From NCBI GenBank assembly GCA_965226925.1, contig CBDDEN010000007.1:62001-126000 (forward strand): a DNA stretch of 64,000 nt, given 5' to 3'. The notes under the pieces are model-generated. The model saw nothing but the letters and a program-made list of their open reading frames with translations, was not told the DNA's origin and did no database searches. A program made the position numbers and the translations under genes. The stretch is from CBDDCX01 sp965226925 (lineage in GTDB: Bacteria > Gemmatimonadota > Gemmatimonadetes > Longimicrobiales > Gaopeijiaceae). Below, in pieces: positions 1 through 8,628 of the stretch (its first letter is position 1; every line of letters begins with the position of its first letter).

Positions 1-231
1 GCGAAGTCGTTCGATGAGTTGCTGCCGAGAGTCGACGAAGCGATGCGGACGATGAATAAGCTCGGGACCCCCGATCTACATCAGGAGGTGGAGGCGCTTG
101 GAAGGCGGCTGGCCGACCTGGAGGAGAGCGTCAAGGCTTCGTCGCAACGGGTCATCGCTTTCCTGCTGGGGCTCATCGGGCTGTCTGTAGTCCTGGCGAT
201 CGGCTTGGGGGTTTTGCTCTTGAGGGGATAG
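1..231 (+). CDS. Hypothetical tail-anchored protein, 3' part
   Basis: The reading frame is open from the left edge to a TAG at 229-231, so the start lies outside the window. The visible part is a charged helical stretch with heptad-like spacing (DLHQEVEALGRRLADLEES), followed by one hydrophobic segment of about 22 residues and a short RG tail. This is the layout of a C-terminally anchored membrane protein with a cytoplasmic coiled coil. I do not recognise a family. A TTG at 19 could also serve as a start for a 70-residue protein. Confidence 0.55.
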   Translation, partial: AKSFDELLPRVDEAMRTMNKLGTPDLHQEVEALGRRLADLEESVKASSQRVIAFLLGLIGLSVVLAIGLGVLLLRG

Positions 232-395
232 CGGTCGGGGAGCTTTCCAAGAAAGACCGCGACGTAGTCTTCGAGATCCAACAGCCCGCCAGCATTTGAT
301 CACCCACGGCGCTGGGTCGGAGCGTCCGCCGCGCGCAGGTGAAACGGTCCGTCACCAGCCTTCATCCTTTCCTCCGCCACCGTTCTTCTCATGAA

Positions 396-917
396 TCAGC
401 GTTGCCACGTCGGATACCCTGCGGGCTTGAGTCGCGACGCGAGCTCCCTTTCGAATTCAGCAGCCCGCGCACGGGTCATCGGATTGACCGCAAGATAGAA
501 CTCGGGGCGCAGGCGGAGGCCAAAATCCCTCACGAACCGCGCTGACTTTACGCCGGATTTGTGTTGAGCATAGCGCTCTTCCGGTGTGCGGTTGGTCATC
601 CCGACGTAGAGAGCCGGCAGCCCCGTCCGCAACTGATCCTCATTCTCGTTCCTAAATCGTGATTCCTGGCGTACAGCGTCATCTAGTTCGATCACGTAGA
701 TGCAGTGGGATCGTTCCGGTGGTGATGGTCTCAGTTCAAGCAGGAGATTCTTCGCGCGGCCCGTGCTCCGATGTTCTAGCTCGTCTGCTACTTCCAAGAG
801 CTGCGACCGAGCTTTCTTCACTCGCGCACGCAAGGCAGTTAGCCGCTCCAGCTGGAGGGGCCGAGATGGATCCTCGTCCGGATTGCCCGCTTGGGTCCTG
901 CGCTTCGCGGCTGTCAT
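396..917 (-). CDS. GIY-YIG-fold nuclease-like protein
   Basis: A 173-residue protein from the ATG at 917; longer in-frame starts exist, but the stretch before this Met looks non-coding. The first half is basic and helical. The second half carries HCIYVIEL, then ALYVGMTNRTPEERYAQHKSG, a GIY-YIG-type core in which the two short strands read IYV and LYVG and a Tyr-x-x-His-Lys follows. Such domains cut DNA or bind nucleic acid. The spacing between strands is longer than in UvrC or SLX1, so catalysis is uncertain. It lies convergent with nothing and divergent from the membrane-protein gene at 1033. Confidence 0.6.
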   Translation of the reverse strand: MTAAKRRTQAGNPDEDPSRPLQLERLTALRARVKKARSQLLEVADELEHRSTGRAKNLLLELRPSPPERSHCIYVIELDDAVRQESRFRNENEDQLRTGLPALYVGMTNRTPEERYAQHKSGVKSARFVRDFGLRLRPEFYLAVNPMTRARAAEFERELASRLKPAGYPTWQR

Positions 918-1032
918 ATTGGTGCGTTTCCGAAGTCTTAGCCTGATGCGGTCTGGCAGAAGATCGCAAAGTCTCTCACCAGACTGGGGGAGGTCTACAT
1001 GTTGGTCAACATGACAGGCTAGCTTGCAAATC

Positions 1033-1524
1033 ATGACGCCGAATCGTGGCCCCATCGTCGGTGGCGACGGCCGGTCGTGGATTGGTCCCGGCTCTCAAGA
1101 GGGGGAGTTCGCTCTGTCAGCGCTTCAAGTGGCAGTGAACGTGACGTCGCTTGCGCTCGTTGCGACGAAGTTCTTTGATTGTCTGACCACGTCCGTTCAC
1201 ATGCAGGGACCGTCAGACGAAGCCAATCCGCTAGCCAGGGCGGCCATGATGCGATTCGGTCCGCGGTTGACGATTTGGGCCGTTTTCGGAGTGGTTGTGA
1301 TGATCGTTGCGATCGTGGGAGTTAGTGCCCATCGCGCGGCAACCGATCTCCACACCAGCTCGGACCCTGACACCCTTAAGCTCTTCTCGGTCTGGGGATA
1401 CATCGTGCTGGGGCTGTTGATCTCACTGGTCCAGGCGGCAGTGGCTCAGAAGAATGGGACTGGCGAATTCAATGTTATTTCACGGGCCGTTCTGTCTGTC
1501 ACGAGCCTGCTCACGCGTTGGTAG
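1033..1524 (+). CDS. Small multi-pass membrane protein, DUF5658-like
   Basis: A 163-residue protein with about four hydrophobic segments. After the first helix the sequence reads FFDCLTTSVHMQGPSDEANP, which resembles the conserved D-x-L-T-T and E-A-N-P motifs of small DUF5658-type membrane proteins. That assignment is from memory of the motif. I chose the ATG at 1033 over the TTG at 1024 because it is the better start codon, and neither has a clear ribosome site. Function is unknown. It is divergent from the GIY-YIG-like gene with about 115 bp between the starts, which should hold both promoters. Confidence 0.6.
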   Translation: MTPNRGPIVGGDGRSWIGPGSQEGEFALSALQVAVNVTSLALVATKFFDCLTTSVHMQGPSDEANPLARAAMMRFGPRLTIWAVFGVVVMIVAIVGVSAHRAATDLHTSSDPDTLKLFSVWGYIVLGLLISLVQAAVAQKNGTGEFNVISRAVLSVTSLLTRW

Positions 1525-1838
1525 ACAGGCGGGCTCCCCTCTCTTACCGACGTGCTCGCCTTCTGTTGGGACTCCATGGCCCCTGACCCTCTGCAATAAC
1601 CGGCCTTCTGACCTCCCGATACCTGATCAGGAGTCAGGACGTGGTCTCCGCCCGCAGAAGAACCACATGGAGCATCCAGGCCAGTGACGTCCTGGGTGAA
1701 AAGTGGGAGGGTGGAACCTCGTTTTCGCGAAGGTTGGGAATTGGGTGGGGACCGTAGGCTGATACGTCGCCCGCCTTCGTCCTCGCTCCGCGAGCCCGCT
1801 GAATCCGGCCGTCCCGCCTGAGTCTCCGAAGAAGCAAA
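1525..1838. other. Non-coding gap
   Basis: I see no convincing gene. The open frames here lack ribosome sites and have no recognisable motifs. The segment separates the membrane-protein gene from the tRNA-Pro terminator. Confidence 0.4.
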
Positions 1839-1869
1839 GAGGCCCCGCAGCATCAAGCTGCGGAGCCTC
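1839..1869 (-). terminator. Rho-independent terminator after tRNA-Pro
   Basis: GAGGC-CCCGCAGC and GCTGCGG-GCCTC form a long GC-rich stem around a 5-base loop. On the minus strand it is followed by TTTGCTTC, a short U-rich run. It starts three bases beyond the 3' end of tRNA-Pro. Confidence 0.65.
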
Positions 1870-1871
1870 AA

Positions 1872-1945
1872 TCGGGACGGCCGGATTCGAACCGGCGACC
1901 CCCTGAACCCCATTCAGGTGCGCTACCGAGCTGCGCCACGTCCCG
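1872..1945 (-). tRNA. tRNA-Pro(GGG)
   Basis: The reverse complement folds as a cloverleaf. The acceptor CGGGACG pairs with CGTCCCG, the anticodon loop ATGGGGT gives GGG, and the T-arm has GGTTCGAATCC. The discriminator is A and CCA is not encoded. Confidence 0.95.
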
Positions 1946-2157
1946 TGGAAGAGGAAAGGTAGCCCCGGGACTTCCCGCCCTCAATGCCGCTCGGTTGGGA
2001 CACTGGGCTTCCTGCGCATTTGGGCCGAGATGCTAACTTGATCCTGGGCTCGAGCGGGACGCCGCGTCCGATCGGTGTAGGGTGAGGTCTCCGGGCGGGC
2101 CCATGAGTCAGCGAGCAAGGTGATGCAGCGAGCACGTAGATACCGGAGTAGAGGCAC

Positions 2158-3137
2158 ATGAGCAAAGCCGTCAGAATCCACGAGGTGGGAGGGCCTGAGG
2201 TCTTGAGGTACGAGACGGTCGAGGTGGGGGATCCCGGGCCTGGGGAGGCTCTGCTGAGGCAGACCGCGGCTGGGCTCAACTACATCGATACCTATCAGCG
2301 CTCCGGGCTCTACCCGCTGGCGTCCTTCCCGGCGGTCCTGGGCTCGGAGGGCGCCGGGGTGGTGGAGGCCCGGTGGGGGAAGGGGTGGCGGAGGTCGAGG
2401 TGGGCGATCGCGTCGCCTACAGCATGGCGCTCGGAGCGTACGCGGAGCGGCGGCTTGTTCCGGCGAAGGTGCTCGTACGCCTGCCTGATGGGATCGACGA
2501 CGAGCAGGGTGCGGCGATGATGCTGAAGGGCTGCACGGCCCAGTACCTGCTCCGCCGCACGTACCGGGTCGAGGCGGGTGATTCGATCCTCATCCACGCG
2601 GCGGCGGGAGGGGTCGGTCTGATCGTGTGTCAGTGGGCCCAGCACCTGGGCGCGACGGTCATCGGCACTGTGGGAAGCCCTGAGAAGGCCGAGCTGGCCA
2701 GGGCGCACGGATGCGACCACCCGATCGAGTACAGGACGGAGAACTTCGTCGAACGCGTCCGCGAGATCACGTCGGGAGTCGGGGTCCCGGTCGTCTACGA
2801 CTCGGTGGGCAAGGATACCTTCGACGCCTCGCTGGATTGCCTCCGGCCGCGCGGCATGATGGTGAGCTTCGGTCAATCCTCCGGTTCGATCCCGCCCTTC
2901 GACCCCGGCGTGTTGGCCCGCAAAGGCTCACTCTTTCTCACGCGCCCTTCGCTGGCCGCCTACATCGGCACCCGCGAGGAGCTCGAGGAGACGACGGCCG
3001 ACCTGTTCGACGTGGTGCTGAGGGGCGCGGTCCAGATCGAGGTGAAACAGACGTATGCGCTCGCCGAGGTCGCCAAGGCCCATCGGGACCTCGAGGCGCG
3101 CAAGACCACCGGCTCGACGGTGCTTCGCCTCGGGTGA
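2158..3137 (+). pseudogene. qor: NADPH:quinone oxidoreductase, frameshifted
   Basis: A zinc-less MDR-family reductase that reduces quinones with NADPH. The N-terminal GroES-like part (MSKAVRIHEVGGPEVL, GLNYIDTYQRSGLY, PAVLGSEGAG) reads from 2158. The Rossmann part (DSILIHAAAGGVGLIVCQWA, YDSVGKDTFDASL) reads to 3137. The frame changes near 2370, where VVEA should continue as VGEGVAEVEVGDRV but two extra bases (CG after GAGGCC) intervene. Apart from this the protein is full length at about 325 residues. It is either a real inactivation or a consensus error, since a second 2-nt shift occurs 1.4 kb away. It is preceded by GTAGAGGCAC as a ribosome site. Confidence 0.85.
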
Positions 3138-3199
3138 TAGCGTCCTGGCGCCCGTCTCACACCGCACCCCTCAAGGAACCCCACACGCCCTCCACCCGT

Positions 3200-3912
3200 A
3201 TGACGTACGACCTCATCGCCAAGGGCAACCTCGTGCTCCCGACATCCGACCCCACCCGCCGGCTGACTGGCCTTGTAGCCGCCGCGCTGATCCTCGGTGC
3301 TTGCGCCGACGGGGTCGATGAGCCCACCGGCCCGAGCGACCAGGACGCATTCGAGCTCCCGGTCCACCTGCACGTGGTTCAGTCCGACCACGTAGGGGCC
3401 TTGAATGCTCTCCTGACCGACCCGGAAGTCGGCAAGCTGATGGTCGCCGTCAACCAGACTTGGTCCCAGGCCGGCATCACCTGGATCCTGGAGAGCATCG
3501 TCCGCGAGCGGGCCCGCAACGAATCGGTCTTCCGCGAGGCGCTGATGAACCGCGCGCTCAGCCCGATCGCCGCACTCCCCTCCGTGCTCAGCCACGACGA
3601 CGCTCGACCCGACGTCTGGAACGTCTTCATGATCCGCGATTTCGGGGGGACGGTGGGTGGTGCTTACCTTCCGATGGAGCACGTGGTCGTCTCCTCGGAG
3701 GTCGATCCGCTCGGACAGCGAGACATGCGCGGGGGCATGGCGCGGGTCCTCGCCCACGAGTTGGGTCACACTCCCTCGGCCTGGCCGACGTTGCGTGCAC
3801 CGAGGAAGGCAACCTGATGGCCGCCGACTGCCTTCAGGGATCTCGCACCTACCTCGATCCGTCCCAAGTCACGAGAGCCCGACTCCAAGCGGACTTCGGA
3901 CGACCCTTCTAG
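3200..3912 (+). pseudogene. Secreted zinc metalloprotease-like lipoprotein, frameshifted
   Basis: The N-terminus has a hydrophobic segment ending LILGACADG, a lipobox with Cys as the predicted acylated residue. The body has no family I can name. Near the end the zinc-binding sequence reads HELGHT, then should continue LGLADV to give HExxHxxGLxD as in snapalysin-type metzincins. The frame breaks between them at about 3770 through two extra bases (CACAC-TC-CCTCGG). The continuation, LGLADVACTEEGNLMAADC, runs to a TAG at 3910-3912. Without the shift it would be a protein of about 236 residues. It starts 62 bp after the quinone reductase gene. Confidence 0.6.
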
Positions 3913-3927
3913 GCCGACATGCAGAAC

Positions 3928-3954
3928 GGGGGCGCAGCCCTCGGCCGCACCCCC
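3928..3954 (+). terminator. GC-rich hairpin after the protease-like gene
   Basis: GGGGG pairs with CCCCC, then GC and GCC pair with CG-type partners around a CTC loop with two mismatches. It lies 16 bp after the stop. There is no U-tract, so it may be only a weak or factor-dependent terminator. The rest of 3955-4203 shows no gene. Confidence 0.35.
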
Positions 3955-4203
3955 GCAGGGTTGTACTCCTACCGCAGTGCCGTCTCTACCTGCTCCACGG
4001 CGGCACGATGTGATTGGTCCGCGCATAAGCGATCGACTGACCCAGGTGCTCATGCATGTCCCCGGAAGCCGCGGCGATCGCCGCCATGGCGGTCATCTCT
4101 CCTCACGAAGTTGCCACTTAACGATTGGCATAATCCAGCCCTCCACACGTACGGACATCGGGGTTGAACCTTTCCGGGATCTCGAATATCTTTTCCTTCT
4201 CAT

Positions 4204-4277
<74 letters not shown>

Positions 4278-4288
4278 CTTGATTCCAG

Positions 4289-4309
4289 CGCCGCCCTCGG
4301 GCGGCGTTT
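4289..4309 (+). terminator. Hairpin after tRNA-fMet
   Basis: A perfect CGCCGCC/GGCGGCG stem with a CTCG loop, followed by TTTC, 12 bases after the tRNA. It suggests fMet ends its own transcript. A second U-rich run (seven T at 4496-4502) precedes tRNA-Phe, and no gene is visible in between. Confidence 0.5.
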
Positions 4310-4505
4310 CCATGTGGTGGTGAAGCTGGACTGAGGAGTCGGTCGGATGTTTCAGACGGATGCCACACAGGCGCGCGGATGGACCATGGCCGATACGTGG
4401 TCTAGCTCGCGACCGTCGGCGGTCGGGGGGCGCGGCTGAAGACTTCGAGCCCGCACCTCCCCTACGACCGTCCACAGCCGACAGGCCTCGGGCGGTTTTT
4501 TTGTC

Positions 4506-4578
4506 GGCCAGGTAGCTCAGTTGGTAGAGCACGCGACTGAAAATCGCGGTGTCGGTGGTTCGATTCCGCCCCTGGCCA
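4506..4578 (+). tRNA. tRNA-Phe(GAA)
   Basis: The acceptor GGCCAGG pairs with CCTGGCC. The anticodon stem is CGCGA/TCGCG with the loop CTGAAAA. The T-loop is TTCGATT. Confidence 0.95.
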
Positions 4579-4620
4579 CTTTTGGAGCGTCGACCGCCCG
4601 GGCGGTCGGTGAAGGAACAG

Positions 4621-4693
4621 AGGTCCGTAGCTCAAGTGGTAGAGCACCGGTCTCCAAAACCGGGGGTTGGGGGTTCGAGTCCCTCCGGGCCTG
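4621..4693 (+). tRNA. tRNA-Trp(CCA)
   Basis: The acceptor AGGTCCG pairs with CGGGCCT. The anticodon stem CCGGT/ACCGG encloses CTCCAAA. The discriminator is G, as expected for Trp. Confidence 0.95.
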
Positions 4694-4709
4694 TTGGGCA
4701 GGGGAATTC

Positions 4710-4781
4710 GCCCCCATCGTCTAGCGGCTAGGACACCACTCTTTCAAGGTGGAGATCGGGGTTCGATTCCCCGTGGGGGCA
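4710..4781 (+). tRNA. tRNA-Glu(TTC)
   Basis: The acceptor GCCCCCA pairs with TGGGGGC. The anticodon loop CTTTCAA gives TTC. The D-arm has the TCGTCTAG form typical of Glu tRNAs. Confidence 0.94.
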
Positions 4782-4823
4782 TAGGCAGGAAACCGGACTA
4801 AAGGTCCGGAGCGGTACAGGGAA

Positions 4824-4898
4824 GGGGCTGTAGCTCAGTTTGGTTAGAGTGCCGGTCTGTCACACCGGAGGTCGCGGGTTCAAGTCCCGTCAGCCCCG
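4824..4898 (+). tRNA. tRNA-Asp(GTC)
   Basis: The acceptor GGGGCTG pairs with CAGCCCC. The loop CTGTCAC gives GTC. The discriminator is G, the Asp identity base. Confidence 0.95.
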
Positions 4899-4934
4899 TT
4901 TGGTGCTTTTTGAAAGTCATGGGTGAAGTGTGAG

Positions 4935-5007
<73 letters not shown>

Positions 5008-5022
5008 CTGCTGACGAATCAG

Positions 5023-5107
5023 GCTCGGGTGGCGGAATTGGTAGACGCGCAGGGTTCAGGACCCTGTGGGGGTTAACCCCGTGAGGGTTCGAGTCCCTCC
5101 TCGAGCA
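5023..5107 (+). tRNA. tRNA-Leu(CAG)
   Basis: A class II tRNA with a long variable arm. The anticodon loop TTCAGGA gives CAG. The acceptor GCTCGGG pairs with CTCGAGC. Confidence 0.94.
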
Positions 5108-5142
5108 TTTGTTCTGCTCGACTCGGCAAGATTCGGCAGATG

Positions 5143-5226
5143 GCCCACGTGCTGGAATTGGTAGACAGGCTGGTTTGAGGGACCAGTGTCGGAAACGGCG
5201 TACAGGTTCGAGTCCTGTCGTGGGCA
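5143..5226 (+). tRNA. tRNA-Leu(GAG)
   Basis: A class II tRNA. The loop TTGAGGG gives GAG. The acceptor GCCCACG pairs with CGTGGGC. The next 180 bp up to tRNA-Arg hold no visible gene. Confidence 0.94.
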
Positions 5227-5406
5227 CTTTTCGCGGGCGCTTTTGGCGCTGCGCGTTGTCGGGACTGCGGTCGGCGCTCCCTGCGGCGTACGTTTGTACG
5301 CCTCAGTCACGCCGCCTTGCCCTCCTAGCGCAGCACCAAAATCGCTCCGCGAAAAGGGTGGTCTTCGAGACCGATTTGTTTGCAGGTTGATAAGGACCTT
5401 GTTAGT

Positions 5407-5480
5407 GCGCCCGTAGCTCAGCTGGATAGAGTGCCTGGCTACGGACCAGGAGGTCGGGGGTTCGAATCCCTCCGGGCGTA
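5407..5480 (+). tRNA. tRNA-Arg(ACG)
   Basis: The loop CTACGGA gives ACG, where A34 is normally edited to inosine by TadA. The acceptor GCGCCCG pairs with CGGGCGT, with a G-T pair at the end. Confidence 0.94.
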
Positions 5481-5514
5481 TTTGATGTGGGAAGAGGCAT
5501 GGACAGAGAGAATC

Positions 5515-5588
<74 letters not shown>

Positions 5589-5633
5589 CTCAGGTGGCCC
5601 TCAGCGAACTTGGCCGGGTGGCCGACAAGGTCG

Positions 5634-5706
5634 GGGGCCGTAGCTCAGTTGGGAGAGCGCAGCGTTCGCAACGCTGAGGTCAGGGGTTCGATTCCCCTCG
5701 GCTCCA
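5634..5706 (+). tRNA. tRNA-Ala(CGC)
   Basis: The loop TTCGCAA gives CGC. The acceptor and T-arm are the same as in the GGC alanine gene at 4935, including G3-U70, so the two genes probably arose by duplication. Confidence 0.95.
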
Positions 5707-5714
5707 TTTGTTTT

Positions 5715-5787
5715 GCCACCTTAGCTCAGTTGGTAGAGCACGTCACTCGTAATGACGGGGTCGTCGGTTCAAATCCGACAGGTGGCT
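5715..5787 (+). tRNA. tRNA-Thr(CGT)
   Basis: The loop CTCGTAA gives CGT. The acceptor GCCACCT pairs with AGGTGGC. It begins only 8 bp after tRNA-Ala, so the pair is surely cotranscribed. Confidence 0.95.
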
Positions 5788-5793
5788 CTTGTA

Positions 5794-5866
5794 TGCCCCG
5801 TGGTGTAACTGGCAACACACTTGGTTCTGGCCCAAGAGAGTCTAGGTTCGAGCCCTAGCGGGGCAA
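5794..5866 (+). tRNA. tRNA-Gln(CTG)
   Basis: The loop TTCTGGC gives CTG. The acceptor TGCCCCG pairs with CGGGGCA. It starts 6 bp after tRNA-Thr. Confidence 0.94.
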
Positions 5867-5892
5867 TTTTCGGTGCCGGATGAGGCACCGTG

Positions 5893-5976
5893 GGAGGGAT
5901 GGCCGAGTGGCTTAAGGCGGCGCCCTGCTAAGGCGTTGGACGCAAGTCCGCGTGGGTTCGAATCCCACTCCCTCCG
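5893..5976 (+). tRNA. tRNA-Ser(GCT)
   Basis: A class II tRNA. The loop CTGCTAA gives GCT. The acceptor GGAGGGA pairs with TCCCTCC and the discriminator is G. It is the last gene of the tRNA array, and its 3' end borders the start of the mobile-element region, so it is a possible integration site. Confidence 0.94.
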
Positions 5977-6075
5977 TTATAGATTCTGTTTAAGTTATGG
6001 TATGACATATAGATATAGTATATATGTAAGGATGTGTCCCACTTTATATCCCACTGTAAGACGCGGATAGGGGGT
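5977..6075. other. AT-rich border after tRNA-Ser
   Basis: An AT-rich stretch with TATATAT runs and the repeated words GTCCCACTTTATATCCCACTG. Short repeats of this type often precede integrases or mark attachment regions. No copy of the tRNA-Ser 3' end was noticed elsewhere in the window, so a complete att pair cannot be shown. Confidence 0.35.
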
Positions 6076-6473
6076 TGACCTGCCCCCAAGAGCGGTACCA
6101 CATCCTATGTTAGTCCCAGCACCTGTGGAGGGCCGTGAAGGACGGGCATCCTCAGGAACCAGGGCGACGGCTTAATCGCCTCAGGGGCCGGGGGAAAGCC
6201 GCCGCAGGCGCTGTGGGGTCGGACGGTATTGTACTCGCGCCGCCATTGCTCGACCAGCACGGCCGCCTGCGCCAACGAGCAGAAGATCTCCCCGTTCAAC
6301 AGCTCGTCCCTGAGCTTGCCGTTGAAGCTCTCGTTGTAGCCGTTCTCCCACGGGCTGCCCGGCTCGATAAAGAGCATCTCGACGCCCACGCGCCCCAACC
6401 ACCGCCGCACGAGCTTCGCGGTGAACTCCGGTCCGGAACCTGTCAACGACAATGGGACACTCTACGGGATTAA

Positions 6474-7481
6474 TTAAAGAGCAATTTCCTGTGTGGAGAG
6501 GGGTGTGGTGGGAGGATTGATCCAGACGGCCTCCGGGAGCGGTTTGGGTTTGGGAACGCCTCTGACGAAGCGTTCGGGATGGGTGGTCCATGCCGTGTTG
6601 AGCACGGTTGTCCTGCGGGCGATAACGTTGTCGGCGCGCCCGAAGTGCACTTGTTCGGGGGTCAGCATCGAGATGCCCCCGTGCCTGTGCTCGGCATTGT
6701 ACCAACGGAAGAACGATCGACAGAAGGTCTTGGCCTGGCCCTGGTCTCCGAACCGTCCGGGAAACGAGGGATGGTACTTCAAGGTCTTGAACTGAGCCTC
6801 GGAGAACGGATTGTCATCCGAGACCTGAGGCCGGCTCAACGAGCGGGTCACGCCGAGGTCAGCGAGAAGTTGAGCGGTGCATTGGCTCGTCATTGGAGCT
6901 CCCCGATCCGAGTGCAGGGTCAGGACCCGGGGCTGGACGCCATGCTTCAGGCAGCTCTGCTGGATCAACCGGCCGGCCAGGGCCGAGTTCTCCCGGTCCG
7001 CCACCATCCAGCCCACGACGTAGCGGCTGTAGATGTCCAGGATCACGTACAGGTAGTAGTAGCTCCACTTCTTCGGCCCCAGCAGCCGCGTGATGTCCCA
7101 GGACCACACCTGGTTCGGCGCCGTGGCCATCAACTCGGGCTTCTTGTACTCGGGATGGGTGCGCTGCGCCCGGCGTTCCTGAACCGGCACCTCGGAGGCC
7201 AGAACACGATACATCGTGCGTTCGCTGCACAGGTAGACCTCTTCGTCGAGCAGCGTGGCCACCACCTCGGCGGGTGAGCGGTCCACGAACCGCTCCGAAC
7301 ACAGCGTGTCGAAGACCTCGCCTCGTTCCGTCTCGCTCAATGCCCGGGCGGGCGTCGGGCGGGGCTGCCGTTGCCCGGTCGATGGGCCTCGACGACGGTA
7401 CAACGTCGATCGGCAGACCTCGAGGGCCGCGCACGCCGGTTTTACACCGACGTGCTTAGCCAGCTCATCGGCCGCCTTCAA
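6474..7481 (-). CDS. ISd transposase, DDE subunit OrfB (copy 1)
   Basis: A 335-residue protein with an HTH-like N-terminus (ALEVCRSTLYRRRG), then the rve integrase core: SWDITRL (first Asp), LTLHSDRGAPMTSQ (second Asp), VSDDNPFSEAQFKTLKY (Glu). The C-terminal tail is FVRGVPKPKPLPEAVWINPP. It overlaps the OrfA stop by 4 bases with a TTG start (TTGA), so OrfB is translated by coupling or as a fusion through frameshifting. It is near-identical to copy 2 except around residues 280-320, where ADNVIARRTTVLNTAWTTHP replaces the version in the other copy. Confidence 0.9.
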   Translation of the reverse strand: MKAADELAKHVGVKPACAALEVCRSTLYRRRGPSTGQRQPRPTPARALSETERGEVFDTLCSERFVDRSPAEVVATLLDEEVYLCSERTMYRVLASEVPVQERRAQRTHPEYKKPELMATAPNQVWSWDITRLLGPKKWSYYYLYVILDIYSRYVVGWMVADRENSALAGRLIQQSCLKHGVQPRVLTLHSDRGAPMTSQCTAQLLADLGVTRSLSRPQVSDDNPFSEAQFKTLKYHPSFPGRFGDQGQAKTFCRSFFRWYNAEHRHGGISMLTPEQVHFGRADNVIARRTTVLNTAWTTHPERFVRGVPKPKPLPEAVWINPPTTPLSTQEIAL

Positions 7482-7927
7482 GAGTTCGTCCCGTCGTCGA
7501 GGCTTATCCCCAGCAGCCCCGCAACTTTTCCCTGCACGTCGATGATCAGGTGTGCCTTCCTGAGCTCATCCTCGAGCCGAGCATTGCGGCGCTCCAGCTT
7601 GCGTACCTTCTCATCCAGAGGATTTCGCTCCGGCTTGCGGCCGCGTTTCTTCGACAGGGCCTTCAGCGACCCGCTATGCGCCGCCTTGCGCCACGTCGTC
7701 AGGTGCGACGAGTACAGGCCCTCGCGCCGCAGGAGCTGGCCCACCTCGCCGGGCTCGGTGCACCGGTCCGCTTCTTCGACGATCCGCAGCTTGTACGACG
7801 GACTGAACCGCCGGCGTAGCGGCCTATCTACTACCTCCGGGTCCGCAGGAGCTGCCGCGCTTCGCTTGGCCCCCCCGGTTCGAGGGGCACTACCATTCTC
7901 TTCCATTCTCTCTCGCAGTCCCAACAT
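7478..7927 (-). CDS. ISd transposase OrfA (copy 1)
   Basis: A 149-residue protein with a helix-turn-helix of the IS3 OrfA type (RRRFSPSYKLRIVEEADRC, HLTTWRKAAHSG) followed by a leucine-zipper-like helix (LDEKVRKLERRNARLEDELRK). It binds the IS ends and dimerises with OrfB. Confidence 0.88.
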   Translation of the reverse strand: MLGLRERMEENGSAPRTGGAKRSAAAPADPEVVDRPLRRRFSPSYKLRIVEEADRCTEPGEVGQLLRREGLYSSHLTTWRKAAHSGSLKALSKKRGRKPERNPLDEKVRKLERRNARLEDELRKAHLIIDVQGKVAGLLGISLDDGTNS

Positions 7928-8628
7928 GTTCGTTTTCTCTGCCTTCGCCCTACTCTAATTCTTTGCGTGCTCTGTGTCTCACGTACGTTGGCAGAGAGGG
8001 GTCCGTTGTCCGACCTCAGATACTCGGGAGGCCCGTGTCGGACGAACAGATCGGCCAGCACCTCGAGCACGTCGTGGGCTCGGATCTTGCGAGCCACCAC
8101 GATCGCCAGGCACTCCCTCGTGTGCTCGTCCAGCACTGTCAGCAGATTCAGCGCACGCCCGTCGTGCGTCCTCGAGGCCACGAAATCGTACGACCAGACG
8201 TGGCCCCGATACAGCGGCCTCAGCCGGATGCACGATCCGTCGTTGAGCCACAGCCGACCTCGCTTCGGCTGCCGCTCCGGCACCTTCAGCCCCTCCTGCC
8301 TCCAGATCCGCTCCACCCGCTTGTGGTTCACCCCCCAGCCCTCGATGCGGAGCATGTCCGTGACGCGTCGGTTAGCCGTAGCGGCCGAATCGACTCGCGA
8401 GTCGCACGATATCACCTCGGAGCGCCCCCTCGTCACTCGCCACTTTCCTCGCCCGGCGCTGGGTCGTGCGTGGCTGCCCGAGCACCCGGCACGCTCTCCT
8501 GTCCGACGCCCCGAGCTGCTGACGTACACGCGCCACACAACGTCATCGGCGCTCGGGGCTCAGAAGTTTCCCTTGGCCGCTTCCTCCACGATCAGCTTGT
8601 TCAGTGTCAAGTCCGCCACTGCTCGCTT

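Larger units (their letters stand above)
6436..8001 (-). mobile_element. ISd copy 1, IS3 family, complete
   Basis: 1566 bp, the same length as the copy at 18193. The ends share TGYCAACG followed by GACAC (TGTCAACG at the low side, TGCCAACG as reverse complement at the high side). TCCG at 6432-6435 and 8002-8005 is a 4-bp target duplication, made when it entered ISa copy 1. It carries two overlapping transposase frames. Confidence 0.85.
6076..8628 (-). mobile_element. ISa copy 1, IS3 family (IS407 group), truncated and interrupted
   Basis: The right end TGACCTGCCCCC lies at 6076. The orfB 3' half (ERSDN-type catalytic core, SPWENGYNESFNGKLRDELL) reads leftward to 6105. The element is interrupted by ISd copy 1 (6436-8001), flanked by the target duplication TCCG, and resumes at 8002 with the rest of orfB. 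It stops abruptly at 8628 inside orfA, where an unrelated sequence begins. The missing orfA start and left end are absent here, although a 78-bp left end appears at 9966-10043. Confidence 0.85.

Noticed and set aside
2711..3199. Upstream extension of the protease-like frame
   Set aside because: It overlaps the quinone-reductase gene and has low-complexity Arg/Pro-rich text. The ATG at 3200 with the signal segment is the natural start.
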